DNA of 64,000 nt from Gammaproteobacteria bacterium HGW-Gammaproteobacteria-15 (lineage in GTDB: Bacteria; Pseudomonadota; Gammaproteobacteria; Enterobacterales; Alteromonadaceae), in the NCBI GenBank assembly GCA_002840125.1, contig PGZF01000003.1:496001-560000 (forward strand), in the 5' to 3' direction. The translations under genes and the position numbers were made by a program. The notes under the pieces are model-generated. The model searched no databases and was not told where the DNA came from. It saw only the letters and a program-made list of their open reading frames with translations. This document shows, in pieces, positions 27,940-37,734 of this stretch (within the stretch, counting starts at the first letter, position 1; every line of letters begins with the position of its first letter).

Positions 27940-29676
27940 ATGTCTGCAGTAAACCGCTTTATTCAACGCCGGGTAATCCCCGGTGTGTTACCTGACTTAT
28001 CTGATAACACCCACCCTGTGCTTAAACAGCTATATGCCTGCCGCGGGGTAGTGCATGCCAATGAACTTGAACGCGGCGCTGGCCGCTTATTGCCGTTTCA
28101 ACAGTTAAAAGGCATTGATGCCGCCACAGCGTTATTAATTGACGCCCTGCAACAACAGCAACATTTAGTCATTGTTGGTGATTTTGATGCCGACGGCGCC
28201 ACCAGCACTGCGGTTCTGATCAGCGGCTTGCGCGCTTTTGGCTTTAAATCACTGGAATATCTGGTGCCTAACCGTTTTGAATACGGCTATGGCTTAACGC
28301 CGGAAATGGCCGAGCTGGCGGTAGCGCAGGGCGCAGAACTGATTGTGACTGTGGATAATGGTATATCTGCGCTGGACGGCGTGGCACTGGCGAAAAAAGC
28401 CGGCGTTAAGGTGCTGGTAACCGATCATCACCTGGCCGGTAATGAATTACCCAATGCTGATGCCATCGTAAACCCGAACCAACAAGGTTGTAGTTTCCCC
28501 AGCAAAGCACTGGCGGGTGTAGGTGTCGCCTTTTATCTGCTGCTGGCACTGCGTGCTGCACTGCGTGAGCAACAGTATTTTACCGAGCGCCAACTGGCTG
28601 AGCCCAACTTAGCTGAACTGCTGGATTTAGTCGCACTGGGCACGGTGGCTGATGTGGTGCCACTGGACAGCAATAATCGTATTTTGGTGCATCAGGGCTT
28701 AATGCGTATTCGCAGCGGCAAATGCCGCCCCGGTATTCAGGCATTAATTGATGTCGCCAACCGTAATGCGGCTAAACTGACCGCCAGCGACTTTGGCTTT
28801 GCCCTGGCGCCACGGTTAAATGCCGCTGGCCGGCTGGACGATATGTCGTTGGGTATAAGCTGCCTGCTGGCAAATGATTTGGGCTTAGCCCGCCAGTACG
28901 CCGCTGAGCTGGATAGCCTGAACGTAGAGCGGCGCGCCATTGAGCAAAGCATGCAATTAGAAGCGCAGGCATTTTTAAGCCAGTTGTCATTTGACGGCGC
29001 CGAACTGCCAGAGGCATTGTGTTTATACCGGCACGACTGGCATCAGGGCGTGATTGGTATTTTAGCCGGGCGTATTAAAGAGCAGTTTCACCGGCCAACT
29101 ATAGTGTTTGCCCAGGGCGATGAGGGCGAGCTTAAAGGCTCGGCGCGCTCGATAAGCGGGCTGCATATCCGCGATTTGCTGGAAGAAATTTCCAGCCAGT
29201 ATCCTGGCTTAATTAAAAAATTCGGCGGCCATGCGATGGCGGCAGGCTTAACCATCAGTGCAGACCGCTTAGATACGTTTAAGCTGGCACTGAGCTTAAC
29301 GGCAAAAAAACACCTTACAACAGAGCAACTTACCGCGGTGATCTACAGCGATGGCGAGCTGCCGGCAGAGTGCTTTGATATTGGCTTTGCCCAGTTGCTG
29401 CAAAACGCCGGCCCCTGGGGCCAGGCCTTTCCCGAGCCGGTATTTGATGGCGAATTTAATCTGATCAGCCAAAAGATGCTGGCTGATAGGCATTTGAAAA
29501 TGATGCTGCAAACAGCGGATGGCAAGCTGGTCGATGCCATCTGGTTTAATGCCGATAACAAAGCCTGGCCTGATGTTAATGTACAAAAAGTACAATTGGC
29601 CTATCAGCTGGATATTAACGAATACCGCGACAAGCAAAGTTTGCAGTTAATTGTGCGGCATATGATCGCAGTTTAA
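27940..29676 (+). CDS. recJ: Single-stranded-DNA-specific exonuclease RecJ
   Basis: This 578-residue 5'-3' ssDNA exonuclease of the DHH superfamily acts in RecFOR recombination and mismatch repair. Metal-binding motifs are visible: GDFDADGATSTAVL, the DHH motif in VTDHHLAG, and the DHHA1 motif near KFGGHAMAAGLT (~420). Length matches E. coli RecJ (577). It starts 9 nt after dsbC. In E. coli prfB follows directly; here the next 4.5 kb carry three sensor genes. Confidence 0.97.
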   Translation: MSAVNRFIQRRVIPGVLPDLSDNTHPVLKQLYACRGVVHANELERGAGRLLPFQQLKGIDAATALLIDALQQQQHLVIVGDFDADGATSTAVLISGLRAFGFKSLEYLVPNRFEYGYGLTPEMAELAVAQGAELIVTVDNGISALDGVALAKKAGVKVLVTDHHLAGNELPNADAIVNPNQQGCSFPSKALAGVGVAFYLLLALRAALREQQYFTERQLAEPNLAELLDLVALGTVADVVPLDSNNRILVHQGLMRIRSGKCRPGIQALIDVANRNAAKLTASDFGFALAPRLNAAGRLDDMSLGISCLLANDLGLARQYAAELDSLNVERRAIEQSMQLEAQAFLSQLSFDGAELPEALCLYRHDWHQGVIGILAGRIKEQFHRPTIVFAQGDEGELKGSARSISGLHIRDLLEEISSQYPGLIKKFGGHAMAAGLTISADRLDTFKLALSLTAKKHLTTEQLTAVIYSDGELPAECFDIGFAQLLQNAGPWGQAFPEPVFDGEFNLISQKMLADRHLKMMLQTADGKLVDAIWFNADNKAWPDVNVQKVQLAYQLDINEYRDKQSLQLIVRHMIAV

Positions 29677-29710
29677 CCGGCCAGAGCAAAAGCCTTGCTG
29701 TAACCCAAGC

Positions 29711-29754
29711 GCCCTGCTAAACCTTAAGCTGAATATAAGGAAATAGGGCAGGGT
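29711..29754 (+). promoter_or_regulatory. Hairpin covering the ribosome site of the GAF-PAS kinase
   Basis: GCCCTGC (29711-29717) can pair with GCAGGGT (29748-29754), and inside it CCTTA (29722-29726) with TAAGG (29736-29740). The outer strand contains the AGGGTG that serves as Shine-Dalgarno for the ATG at 29761, so the fold would hide it. Confidence 0.35.
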
Positions 29755-29760
29755 GTAGTA

Positions 29761-31767
29761 ATGGAGTCAACATCAGCTGCAACGCAAACCCCTGCGGCTA
29801 CTGCTGCGCGGCAAGGGGCACAATTGCTTGAACTTCAGGCCAGGATACTGGCCTCACCGTTATTGTTTTCCAGCGATACCCGCCAGGCCTGGCAATTTCT
29901 TACTAAACAAATCAGTAAAACGTTGTACGCAGACCGTGTCAGTATCTGGCTATTTAGCCAAAGCGATGTACTACAGTGCACCGACCTGTATCAATACCAG
30001 CTTAACAGCCACAGCAGCGGCGTGTGTTTGCAGCGTAGTAACTACCCGAAATACTTTAATGCTTTAAAGCAACATGCACTGATCGCCGCGCCGGATGCAA
30101 CCAGCCATCCGGCGACAACCGAGTTTAACGACGGCTATTTGCAAAGTACCGGCATCCGCTCAATGTTAGATGCTGTTATCCAGTCTGAATACGGGCTTGG
30201 CGGCGTGATCTGTGTCGAGCAGGTGAGCGAGCAACGCAGTTGGTCGGTAGATGAGCAGCATTTTATTGCTGCTATGGCTTCAATGGCCAGCACAGTACAT
30301 ACCTTTAGCCGGCACTTGCAGTTGCAGCGTGAATATCAGCTGGTGTTAGAGCGGCAGGATATGGCCAGCCGCAATGCCCGCATTGGTTTTTGGGAAGCGA
30401 ATATCAGCAGTGGTGAGCTGTGGTGGTCGCCGATGGTATATGACATCTTTGGCGTTGACCCAAAGCAGTTTTCTCCCAGCATCGAGCTGTTTTATCAGTT
30501 GGTACATCCGGATGACAGGGCCATGGTGCAGCAGAGTGAGCAACAGGCACAGTTGCAGGGTGAACAGAATGTAGTACATCGGATAGTACTGCCGGATGGT
30601 CGTTTGCGCTGGGTACATGAAGTGGCAAAATGGACCACGCCAGAGGGCAGCGCACCCGCGCGGCTGATTGGCTCAGTGCAAGATGTTACTCAGCAGCAGC
30701 AAACCAGTGGCGAACTGCAGCAATTCTTTTTACTGTCACGCGATATTCTTTGTATTGCCAACCAGCAGAATTATTTTGAACGGGTTAACACAGCTTTTAG
30801 CCGGATAACCGGGTATAGCGAGGCGGAACTGCTAAGCCGGCCTTTTACTGCTTTTATCCATCCGGATGATCTAATCAGTACTGATGTTGAAGTAGCAGAA
30901 CAACAACAAGGCAGAGTAACGTCCGGCTTTTGCAACCGCTACCAGCATAAAGAGGGCCATTATGTTACCTTGCAGTGGTCTTCGGTGCTCGATCCTGTCA
31001 CTGGCAAGTTATATGCCTCGGCGCAGGATATTACCGAACGTTTGCAACTGGAGCGGATAAAAAACGAGTTTGTCTCTACAGTAAGCCATGAGCTGCGCAC
31101 GCCTTTAACGTCGATAAACGGTGCTTTAGCGCTGGTTAATTCCGGCTGTGTCGGCACATTACCTCCTCAGGCTTCGCAACTGCTTCAACTGGCCAACAAT
31201 AACTGCCAGCGCCTTACCAGTTTGATAGACGATTTACTTGATATAGAAAAGTTATCCGCCGGTATGATGCAGATAGTGTTGCAACCGCAGCCGGTAGTGG
31301 CCTTGGTGCAGCAAAGTGTGGTTGATAACAGCCCGTACGGTAGGGACAGAAACATTCAGATACAGCTGCAAAGCACAGGTTGTGATGAGCTGCTATTAAT
31401 TAATGTCGACAGCCTGCGTTTTTCTCAGGTAATGGCAAATTTACTATCCAATGCTATTAAGTTTTCACCCGATGCGGCCACCGTAGAGGTAAAGATTGAG
31501 CAACAACAGCAGCAGGTACGGATCAGTGTTACTGATATTGGGCCAGGTATAGCCGATGCATTTAAAGCGGCGGTTTTTCAGCGCTTTTCGCAGGCTGACA
31601 GCAGCGATACGCGGCAAAAAGGTGGTACCGGGCTTGGGTTGGCGTTGTCAAAACAACTGACAGAATCCATGCACGGCAGTATTGGTTTTAGCTCCAGCAC
31701 CGGCGCTGGCGCCTGTTTTTATGTTGATTTTCCGCTTTGGTCAGGCAAAGCCGCCGCAGATGCCTGA
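29761..31767 (+). CDS. Soluble GAF-PAS-PAS sensor histidine kinase
   Basis: The 668-residue cytoplasmic kinase has a GAF domain (~25-190), two PAS domains (~200-320 and ~325-430), HisKA with phospho-His443 in VSHELRTPLTSI, and HATPase with ANLLSNAIKF, TDIGPGI and GGTGLGLALS. It has neither a membrane segment nor a receiver. The GAF and PAS domains suggest sensing of a small molecule or redox state, but no ligand residues can be named. It is tail-to-tail with the membrane kinase at 31719-33251, overlapping by 49 nt, and no response regulator gene is adjacent. Confidence 0.92.
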   Translation: MESTSAATQTPAATAARQGAQLLELQARILASPLLFSSDTRQAWQFLTKQISKTLYADRVSIWLFSQSDVLQCTDLYQYQLNSHSSGVCLQRSNYPKYFNALKQHALIAAPDATSHPATTEFNDGYLQSTGIRSMLDAVIQSEYGLGGVICVEQVSEQRSWSVDEQHFIAAMASMASTVHTFSRHLQLQREYQLVLERQDMASRNARIGFWEANISSGELWWSPMVYDIFGVDPKQFSPSIELFYQLVHPDDRAMVQQSEQQAQLQGEQNVVHRIVLPDGRLRWVHEVAKWTTPEGSAPARLIGSVQDVTQQQQTSGELQQFFLLSRDILCIANQQNYFERVNTAFSRITGYSEAELLSRPFTAFIHPDDLISTDVEVAEQQQGRVTSGFCNRYQHKEGHYVTLQWSSVLDPVTGKLYASAQDITERLQLERIKNEFVSTVSHELRTPLTSINGALALVNSGCVGTLPPQASQLLQLANNNCQRLTSLIDDLLDIEKLSAGMMQIVLQPQPVVALVQQSVVDNSPYGRDRNIQIQLQSTGCDELLLINVDSLRFSQVMANLLSNAIKFSPDAATVEVKIEQQQQQVRISVTDIGPGIADAFKAAVFQRFSQADSSDTRQKGGTGLGLALSKQLTESMHGSIGFSSSTGAGACFYVDFPLWSGKAAADA

Positions 31768-33251
31768 GGCAAACTAAACCAGAACAGGCTGCCGCCCCCT
31801 TCTGCTGCGCGGTAGCCCACCTCGCCGCCCAAACGGGTGACAATACGTTTTACGATAGATAAACCTAACCCATGGCCATCGGCACTTTGCGGCGAGAAGC
31901 GCTGGAAAGTACTGAACAGGCCTGCCTGTTGCTGTGCACTGAGCGGCACGCCGTTGTCGCGGATCCAGAAGATCACCATACCGTCTGGCGTAGTATCAGC
32001 CCCCAGCCGGATAACCGGGGGCCGACCGCCGTATTTAATTGCGTTAGACAGATAGTTTATCCAAATTTCCTCTATCCATTGTGGATAACCGATTGCTATC
32101 GGCCAACTGTCGGCTACTTCGATAGTGGCCTGATGTTGATGAGCAAAATCGGCTAAGCGCTGCTGCGCGTTCTTAACCAACAAGGCCATATCCAGAGGCT
32201 GCAGCGGTATATCTTGCTGTTCGCGCATGCTGGCTAATAGCAGCAGGGCATTGATAATGTCATTCATTTTGCGTGAAGTGGTATCAATGGTGGTCAGGGC
32301 AGCGTGTTTTTGCTCTTCTGACAGCTCGATAAAAGTAGCGTTGAGTAAGCGGCTCATACCTATCAGGCTGGTTAACGGATGTTTTAAATCGTGTGCCACG
32401 GTGTGGGCATAGGCATCGAGCTCTTCATTTTGTCTGGCTAACTCTGCCGATTGCTGTTGCAATAAACTGTTTTTATGCTGCAAATCGGTGGTGCGCCGTG
32501 CCACCTGCTGCTCTAACTGAGCGGTATTGTTGTTTAGCTGCAGTTCTATTTCATTACGTCTGGCCAGTTCATGTTTAATACGATGCTGCAGTCGGTTAAT
32601 GGCGTCGACCACCTGGTCCAGCTCGTCCTGCCGTATAGGGCGTTTTAATTGCAGCGGTTGCTCCAGCCGGTTCAGGTCCAGGTGGCTGGCAAACTCAGCC
32701 ATGGCACACAGGTGGCGGCTGACCGCAAAGCGAAAAATCAGTAGCATCAGCCCCGTGCTGAGTAATAAGGCACTGACCGTAACCAGCGCAATATTGCGGC
32801 TTTGCTGCCATAATTGCAGCACAATATCATCGGCCATTAACTGTACCTGCAGTGTCCCGACCGGGTGTTGCTCACCATCAATCTGATAGTAAATCGGGTA
32901 ATGTCTGCTAACCAGAGTGGCGCTGAACTGCGGATGTTGCCGATTGATCTGTTGTTGTAACTCATCCTTCAGGCTGACTGCACCAACATGTTCCAGTTGG
33001 GCAATACCATCCAGCAAGGTGTGAATGCGATGGATATCCACTTCCCACAGGCCGGCAGCCAGGCTTGGCAGATAGCTTTTTTCAATATTGGCAAATTGCT
33101 GCTGTGCGGTGGCCATTTCATGGCGGTAAAGGCTGTAACTTAAAACCGCTGTCAGTAAGATCGACAGCAGCAAAGCTGCCAGCACCATAGTAATAACCAC
33201 TCTGGTAGCCAGGTGATGGCGCAGTGGCTGAGAGGGTAAACTGTAGGGCAT
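31719..33251 (-). CDS. Membrane sensor histidine kinase with periplasmic domain
   Basis: The 510-residue inner-membrane kinase has membrane segments at ~19-41 and ~153-176 flanking a periplasmic domain, then a HAMP-like linker and coiled coil (~225-280). HisKA has phospho-His287 in VAHDLKHPLTSLIGM, and HATPase has INYLSNAIKYGG, IRDNGVPL and GHGLGLSIVKRI. It is co-transcribed with the solute-binding-like gene just upstream (TAATG overlap), which suggests that protein presents a ligand to the periplasmic domain (inference). No receiver is in the protein or beside it. Its last 49 nt overlap the opposing kinase gene. Confidence 0.92.
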   Translation of the reverse strand: MPYSLPSQPLRHHLATRVVITMVLAALLLSILLTAVLSYSLYRHEMATAQQQFANIEKSYLPSLAAGLWEVDIHRIHTLLDGIAQLEHVGAVSLKDELQQQINRQHPQFSATLVSRHYPIYYQIDGEQHPVGTLQVQLMADDIVLQLWQQSRNIALVTVSALLLSTGLMLLIFRFAVSRHLCAMAEFASHLDLNRLEQPLQLKRPIRQDELDQVVDAINRLQHRIKHELARRNEIELQLNNNTAQLEQQVARRTTDLQHKNSLLQQQSAELARQNEELDAYAHTVAHDLKHPLTSLIGMSRLLNATFIELSEEQKHAALTTIDTTSRKMNDIINALLLLASMREQQDIPLQPLDMALLVKNAQQRLADFAHQHQATIEVADSWPIAIGYPQWIEEIWINYLSNAIKYGGRPPVIRLGADTTPDGMVIFWIRDNGVPLSAQQQAGLFSTFQRFSPQSADGHGLGLSIVKRIVTRLGGEVGYRAAEGGGSLFWFSLPQASAAALPDQSGKST

Positions 33252-34150
33252 TAGTATCCAAGCTCCGGGTTAAACCATAGGCTGTCATCCTGTAACGGCG
33301 TATCCGGGTGCAAAAACGGATTATTAAGGCGGATAACCCGGCGTTTAGCTAGCTCAGCCTGCGCAATAGCGCCGGCGAAATGCTGTAAAAATAACTGTTG
33401 CATGCTGCCGTCATGCATAGCTAAACGCAGGCCTTGTTCTATCGCCTGGGCCAGTTGCGGTCGGTCGGGGTTAACAAAATAATACAGCGGTGCCGGGTAA
33501 TACAGCACCAGATTGTCTGCGATAGCCAAATGGTGCCTGGCCTTTGTTTGCAACTCAGACTGTATTTCGCTTAGCGACCTGGGGAAATAATCCACCCGGC
33601 CCAGCTGTAGCATGGCAAACATGCCGTGATAATAGGTGCTTGGCGTGACATTAAATTGGTTATGCTGCAGTATCGGCAGATCCGGCCAATCGTGGCCTTG
33701 CACAGCGCGCAGTGGCTGCAATTGTGCTGCAGTGGTAATGCCGGCAAAACGGCCGGCATCTTGCTGGCGGATCAGCAGTAAACGCCAGCCCAGTAAACCG
33801 CGGTCTATCGGGATCCGCACCGGCAGCAGCTTTTGCTCACGTTCTGCTGATGCAAAGGTCCATACCACATCCATACCATTACCGCTTTCCAACTGACGCA
33901 AAGTACGCCACTGCGCCTGGTCGCGTTTACTTGGTTCCGGCTTGTAATGACTGGCAGATTTTTCCAGCGCCAAATGCAGTAAGGCTATCGGATAATGGCC
34001 GCGTGGGTCGTCCAGCATAGTAGCAGGCCATGAATAAATCACCGGCTCGGCTGGGCAGCGTAAGGCGCTAAGCAGCAGAAGCAATAACAGATACTTCTGT
34101 ACGGCGGGGTAAGAGAGCAAGATACAGGGTCCCTGCAGGGCTTTTGTCAC
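33251..34150 (-). CDS. Periplasmic solute-binding-like protein (family 3 type)
   Basis: The 299-residue protein has a Leu-rich export signal (QKYLLLLLLLSALRCPA, residues ~18-34). The rest resembles the divergent bacterial extracellular solute-binding family 3 proteins that accompany sensor kinases. Recognisable stretches are DVVWTFASAEREQKLLPVRIPIDRGLLGWRLLLI and the late YFVNPDRPQLAQAIEQGLR segment. There is no transporter gene nearby. Its stop overlaps the kinase ATG by one base, so it is most likely the sensory subunit of that kinase. The ligand cannot be inferred. Confidence 0.75.
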   Translation of the reverse strand: MTKALQGPCILLSYPAVQKYLLLLLLLSALRCPAEPVIYSWPATMLDDPRGHYPIALLHLALEKSASHYKPEPSKRDQAQWRTLRQLESGNGMDVVWTFASAEREQKLLPVRIPIDRGLLGWRLLLIRQQDAGRFAGITTAAQLQPLRAVQGHDWPDLPILQHNQFNVTPSTYYHGMFAMLQLGRVDYFPRSLSEIQSELQTKARHHLAIADNLVLYYPAPLYYFVNPDRPQLAQAIEQGLRLAMHDGSMQQLFLQHFAGAIAQAELAKRRVIRLNNPFLHPDTPLQDDSLWFNPELGY

Positions 34151-34315
34151 ACAGCATAGCGGCTTAACTCTGTTACGGGCAAGTTAACCGCGGCAAATTG
34201 CAACGGAATTTAAGCCGCCGGAAAAATCCGCAACAGATGGCTGCACTGCCAGCGATAAATTTGCTACAATCCCCGCCTGTTTTTTCTCCCGTTATTCAAG
34301 GTTACCGAGCACAGC

Positions 34316-35414
34316 ATGTTTGAAGTTAATCCGGTGTACAACAGCATTAAAGATCTTACTGAACGCACCAATGTGCTTCGGGGGTATCTTTGACTACGAT
34401 GGCAAAAAAGAACGCTTAGAAGAAGTCTCGCGCGAGCTGGAAGATTCGGCCATTTGGAATACGCCGGATAAAGCCCAGGCGCTGGGTAAAGAGCGTTCGG
34501 CGCTGGAGCAGGTAGTTGGCACCATTGACAAGCTGGACCGCGGCCTGGAAGACGTAGCCGGCCTGGTAGAGCTGGCGGTAGAAGCTGATGATGAAGAAAC
34601 GTTCGAAGAAGCTAAAACCGAACTGGCCGATTTAGACAAACAGCTGAGCTTGCTGGAGTTTCGCCGTATGTTCTCCGGCAAAAATGATCAAAACCACTGT
34701 TACCTGGATATTCAATCCGGCTCCGGTGGTACCGAAGCGCAGGACTGGGCCAGCATTTTAATGCGTATGTACCTGCGTTGGGGCGAAGATAAAGGCTTTA
34801 AACCTGAGCTGTATGAAGTAACCGACGGTGATGTGGCCGGTATTAAAGGCTGTACCATTAAGTTTACCGGCGAATACGCTTACGGCTGGCTGCGCACTGA
34901 AACCGGTGTACACCGTCTGGTACGTAAAAGCCCGTTCGATTCCGGTAACCGCCGCCATACCTCGTTTGCTTCGGTATTTGTCTCGCCGGAAATTGACGAT
35001 GATATCGAAATTGATATCAACCCGGCCGATTTACGTATCGACACTTACCGTGCGTCCGGTGCCGGTGGTCAGCACGTTAACCGTACCGACTCTGCCGTAC
35101 GTATTACCCACTTACCCACCAATATCGTGGTGCAGTGTCAGAACGACCGCTCGCAGCATAAAAACCGCGACAATGCCTACAAGCAATTGCGCGCCAAGTT
35201 ATACGAGTTTGAGCTGCAAAAGCAAAATGCCGAGAAGCAAGCACTGGAAGATACCAAGTCGGATATCGGCTGGGGCAGCCAAATTCGCTCTTATGTACTG
35301 GACGACTCGCGCATTAAAGATTTACGTACCGGTATCGAAACCCGTAACACCCAATCGGTGTTAGACGGCGATCTGGACAAATTTATTGAAGCCAGCTTAA
35401 AAGCCGGCCTGTAA
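34316..35414 (+). CDS. prfB: Peptide chain release factor 2, with programmed +1 frameshift
   Basis: RF2 terminates translation at UGA and UAA. The true start is ATG 34316 ([14 protein letters not shown]). Codon 26 is an in-frame TGA at 34391-34393 and reading continues in the +1 frame from GAC at 34392, giving join(34316..34390,34392..35414), 365 residues, exactly the E. coli length. The stop-recognition motif SPF ([10 protein letters not shown]) and the catalytic GGQ (GAGGQHVN) are present. prfB-lysS order is conserved, but recJ is separated by three sensor genes. A structured repeat starts 26 nt after the stop. Confidence 0.97.
34380..34394 (+). promoter_or_regulatory. prfB +1 frameshift site
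   Basis: GGGGGTATCTTTGAC contains the internal Shine-Dalgarno-like G run (34380-34384), slippery CTT (34388-34390) and in-frame TGA (34391-34393). It is the classical autoregulatory site: low RF2 lets ribosomes slip +1 at CTT-TGA. Confidence 0.95.
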
Positions 35415-35439
35415 TTGTTATTGTTTAATATTTAAGCGT

Positions 35440-35536
35440 GAATCGATTTACCCTAAGCTAACCGTTGAAGGCATGGATGCCTGAGTCGAGCCTACATGGA
35501 TGTATTCACGGCGTGTTGGCGTGGGTAAACCGGTTC
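35440..35536 (+). repeat. Structured intergenic repeat, copy 2
   Basis: Core CCGTTGAAGGCATGGATGCC, TGAGTCGAGCC and ACGGCGTGTT are as in the copies at 19554 and 47496. The closing stem pairs GAATCG/GGTTC and TTTACCC with GGGTAAA, where copy 3 has CTTGCCC/GGGCAAG, so bases co-vary. It fills most of the prfB-lysS gap. Confidence 0.88.
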
Positions 35537-35614
35537 GTTAGCGCGGCTAATTGACAGGCCTTAGCCTGTAATACTTACTTAACTAAAACTTCGACCTCAA
35601 TCAGGAAATGCACT

Positions 35615-37135
35615 ATGTCTGACCAACAGCAACCACAAGAAGAAATTCAGGACGTAAATAAACTGATTGCTGAGCGCAAACATAAGCTGGCCGCACTGCG
35701 TGAAGATGGCTTTATGTTTCCGAACGATTTTCGCCGTGACAGTATCTCCAGCGACGTGATTGCCAAATATGACCATTTTAGCAAAGAAGAGCTCGAAGCG
35801 CAGAACATTACTGTAAGCCTGGGCGGCCGCATTATGACGCGTCGCATTATGGGTAAAGCCAGCTTTACCACTATTGCCGATATGGGCGGCAAAATTCAGC
35901 TGTATGTCGCGCGCGACAGCCTGGCTGAGGGCGTATACAACGACCAGTTTAAAAAGTGGGATTTGGGCGACATTATCGGTGCTACCGGGCATTTGTTTAA
36001 AACCCAGACTGGCGAGCTAACAGTATGGCTAAGCGATATCCGCCTGCTAACCAAAGCGCTACGGCCGCTGCCGGATAAATTCCACGGCTTAACCGATAAC
36101 GAAGCGCGCTACCGCCAGCGTTACCTGGACCTTATCTCTAATGATCAGTCGCGCCATACCTTTTTAGTGCGCAGTAAAACCGTAGCCTACATTCGTAAAT
36201 TCTTTAACGAAGAAGGCTTCTTAGAAGTAGAAACGCCAATGCTGCAGGCAATACCGGGCGGTGCCTCAGCGCGGCCGTTTGAAACGCACCACAATGCATT
36301 GGATATGCAGATGTTTTTGCGTATCGCGCCTGAGCTGTATTTAAAGCGTTTAGTGGTTGGCGGCTTTGAAAAAGTATTCGAGCTAAACCGTAACTTCCGT
36401 AACGAGGGGGTATCAACGCGCCACAACCCGGAATTTACCATGCTGGAATTTTACTGGGCATATGCCGATTACAACGACCTGATGGACTTAACTGAGAAGT
36501 TATTCCGTGGTTTGGCAGAGCACGTGCTGGGCAGCACTGAAGTGCCGTATCAGGGCGAAGTGTTCGACTTTGGCAAGCCGTTTGCCCGCATGTCGGTTAC
36601 TGAGTCTATTTTGCACTATAACCCGACCGTGACTAAAGAGCAGTTAGCAACGCGTGAAGCGGTAGCAGAGCTGGCGAAATCACTGGGTATTGAAGTTAAA
36701 GCCAACTACGGCCATGGCCGTATTTTAATGGAAGTGTTTGACGAGCTGGTAGAAACCAAGCTGCGCCACCCGACCTTTATTACCGAATACCCGGCAGAAG
36801 TGTCACCACTGGCACGGCGTAACGACCATAACCCGGAAATTACCGACCGCTTTGAATTCTTTATCGGCGGTCGCGAACTGGGTAACGGCTTTAGCGAGTT
36901 AAACGATGCTGAAGATCAGGCCGAGCGCTTCCGGCATCAGGTAGCGCAAAAAGACGCCGGTGACGACGAAGCGATGTTTTACGACGAAGACTTTGTTACC
37001 GCATTGGAACACGGCTTACCGCCAACAGCAGGCCAGGGTATCGGTATCGACCGTCTGGTCATGTTACTGGCCGACGCCGCTTCAATTCGTGATGTAATCC
37101 TGTTCCCGCATATGCGTTTACATCACGACAAGTAA
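35615..37135 (+). CDS. lysS: Lysyl-tRNA synthetase (class II)
   Basis: At 506 residues it is close to E. coli LysS (505). It has an N-terminal OB anticodon-binding domain (~60-150) and a class II catalytic domain with motif 2 [23 protein letters not shown] and motif 3 [13 protein letters not shown]. It charges tRNA-Lys in the cytoplasm. It follows prfB in the conserved order but is separated by 200 bp containing a structured repeat, so an independent promoter is possible. A strong terminator follows. Confidence 0.97.
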   Translation: MSDQQQPQEEIQDVNKLIAERKHKLAALREDGFMFPNDFRRDSISSDVIAKYDHFSKEELEAQNITVSLGGRIMTRRIMGKASFTTIADMGGKIQLYVARDSLAEGVYNDQFKKWDLGDIIGATGHLFKTQTGELTVWLSDIRLLTKALRPLPDKFHGLTDNEARYRQRYLDLISNDQSRHTFLVRSKTVAYIRKFFNEEGFLEVETPMLQAIPGGASARPFETHHNALDMQMFLRIAPELYLKRLVVGGFEKVFELNRNFRNEGVSTRHNPEFTMLEFYWAYADYNDLMDLTEKLFRGLAEHVLGSTEVPYQGEVFDFGKPFARMSVTESILHYNPTVTKEQLATREAVAELAKSLGIEVKANYGHGRILMEVFDELVETKLRHPTFITEYPAEVSPLARRNDHNPEITDRFEFFIGGRELGNGFSELNDAEDQAERFRHQVAQKDAGDDEAMFYDEDFVTALEHGLPPTAGQGIGIDRLVMLLADAASIRDVILFPHMRLHHDK

Positions 37136-37152
37136 ATTTATTTACTGATCTG

Positions 37153-37180
37153 AAAAAGCCAGACTCCGGTCTGGCTTTTT
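37153..37180 (+). terminator. Intrinsic terminator after lysS
   Basis: AAAAAGCCAGAC (37153-37164), loop TCCG, and GTCTGGCTTTTT (37169-37180) form a 12 bp stem ending in a T run 17 nt after the lysS stop. Confidence 0.92.
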
Positions 37181-37283
37181 GCATTCTAATACCCTGTAAA
37201 GATTACTGATAGTGGGTAACTTCTACAGTTTTTTGCCCCTATCTGAAAGACTTTTATTTTAATAAGTAATTGTATTTATTGAG

Positions 37284-37290
37284 CTATACT
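37284..37290 (+). promoter_or_regulatory. Candidate sigma-S-type -10 of the YqjD-like operon
   Basis: GCTATACTGA contains CTATACT (37284-37290), the extended -10 favoured by stationary-phase sigma, with no good -35 upstream. E. coli yqjD is under sigma-S control, which fits, but this is by eye only. Confidence 0.3.
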
Positions 37291-37374
37291 GATGTGGCAT
37301 AGCTATTGCGTTATATCCAGTGGCATATTGCAGCATTGTGCTGCTATTTACAGCGTTAACCAAGGAGACATTTT

Positions 37375-37725
37375 ATGGCTATTTCATCAACTGCGACAAG
37401 TTCATCAAGTGCGACAAGTCCAACTAATCAGACTACCACTACGGGTAATGGTAGTTTAAATTCGCCTGTAACCACCAAAGCCAGTGAAGCGGCCCATCAC
37501 GCAGTGGATGCGGTAGCAGTTAAAGCCGCGGCTGCAGAAGATTCGTTACGTAAAACAGCTGCCGTCTCGCAGGAAACTCTGGCACATAAACAGGAAGAAA
37601 TTAAACAGCAATTGCATAGTACTTACAGCAAAACGCATGAGTTGGCAGCGCGAAATCCGTTGGCAACGGCCGGTATTGCCTTTGTTGCCGGTATGCTGGT
37701 AACTGTTTTATTACGTCGTAACTAA
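37375..37725 (+). CDS. DUF883 (YqjD/ElaB-like) C-tail-anchored protein
   Basis: The 116-residue protein has a low-complexity Ser/Thr-rich N-terminus (residues 1-37), an amphipathic helical region with KASEAAHHAVDAV and KQEEIKQQLHSTYSKT, and a C-terminal membrane anchor (LATAGIAFVAGMLVTVLL) ending RRN. This layout is that of E. coli YqjD, ElaB and YgaM, inner-membrane proteins that bind ribosomes in stationary phase. GGAGA lies before the ATG. It heads a cluster with YqjE-like and YqjK-like genes. Confidence 0.82.
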   Translation: MAISSTATSSSSATSPTNQTTTTGNGSLNSPVTTKASEAAHHAVDAVAVKAAAAEDSLRKTAAVSQETLAHKQEEIKQQLHSTYSKTHELAARNPLATAGIAFVAGMLVTVLLRRN

Positions 37726-37734
37726 GGCTATTGC

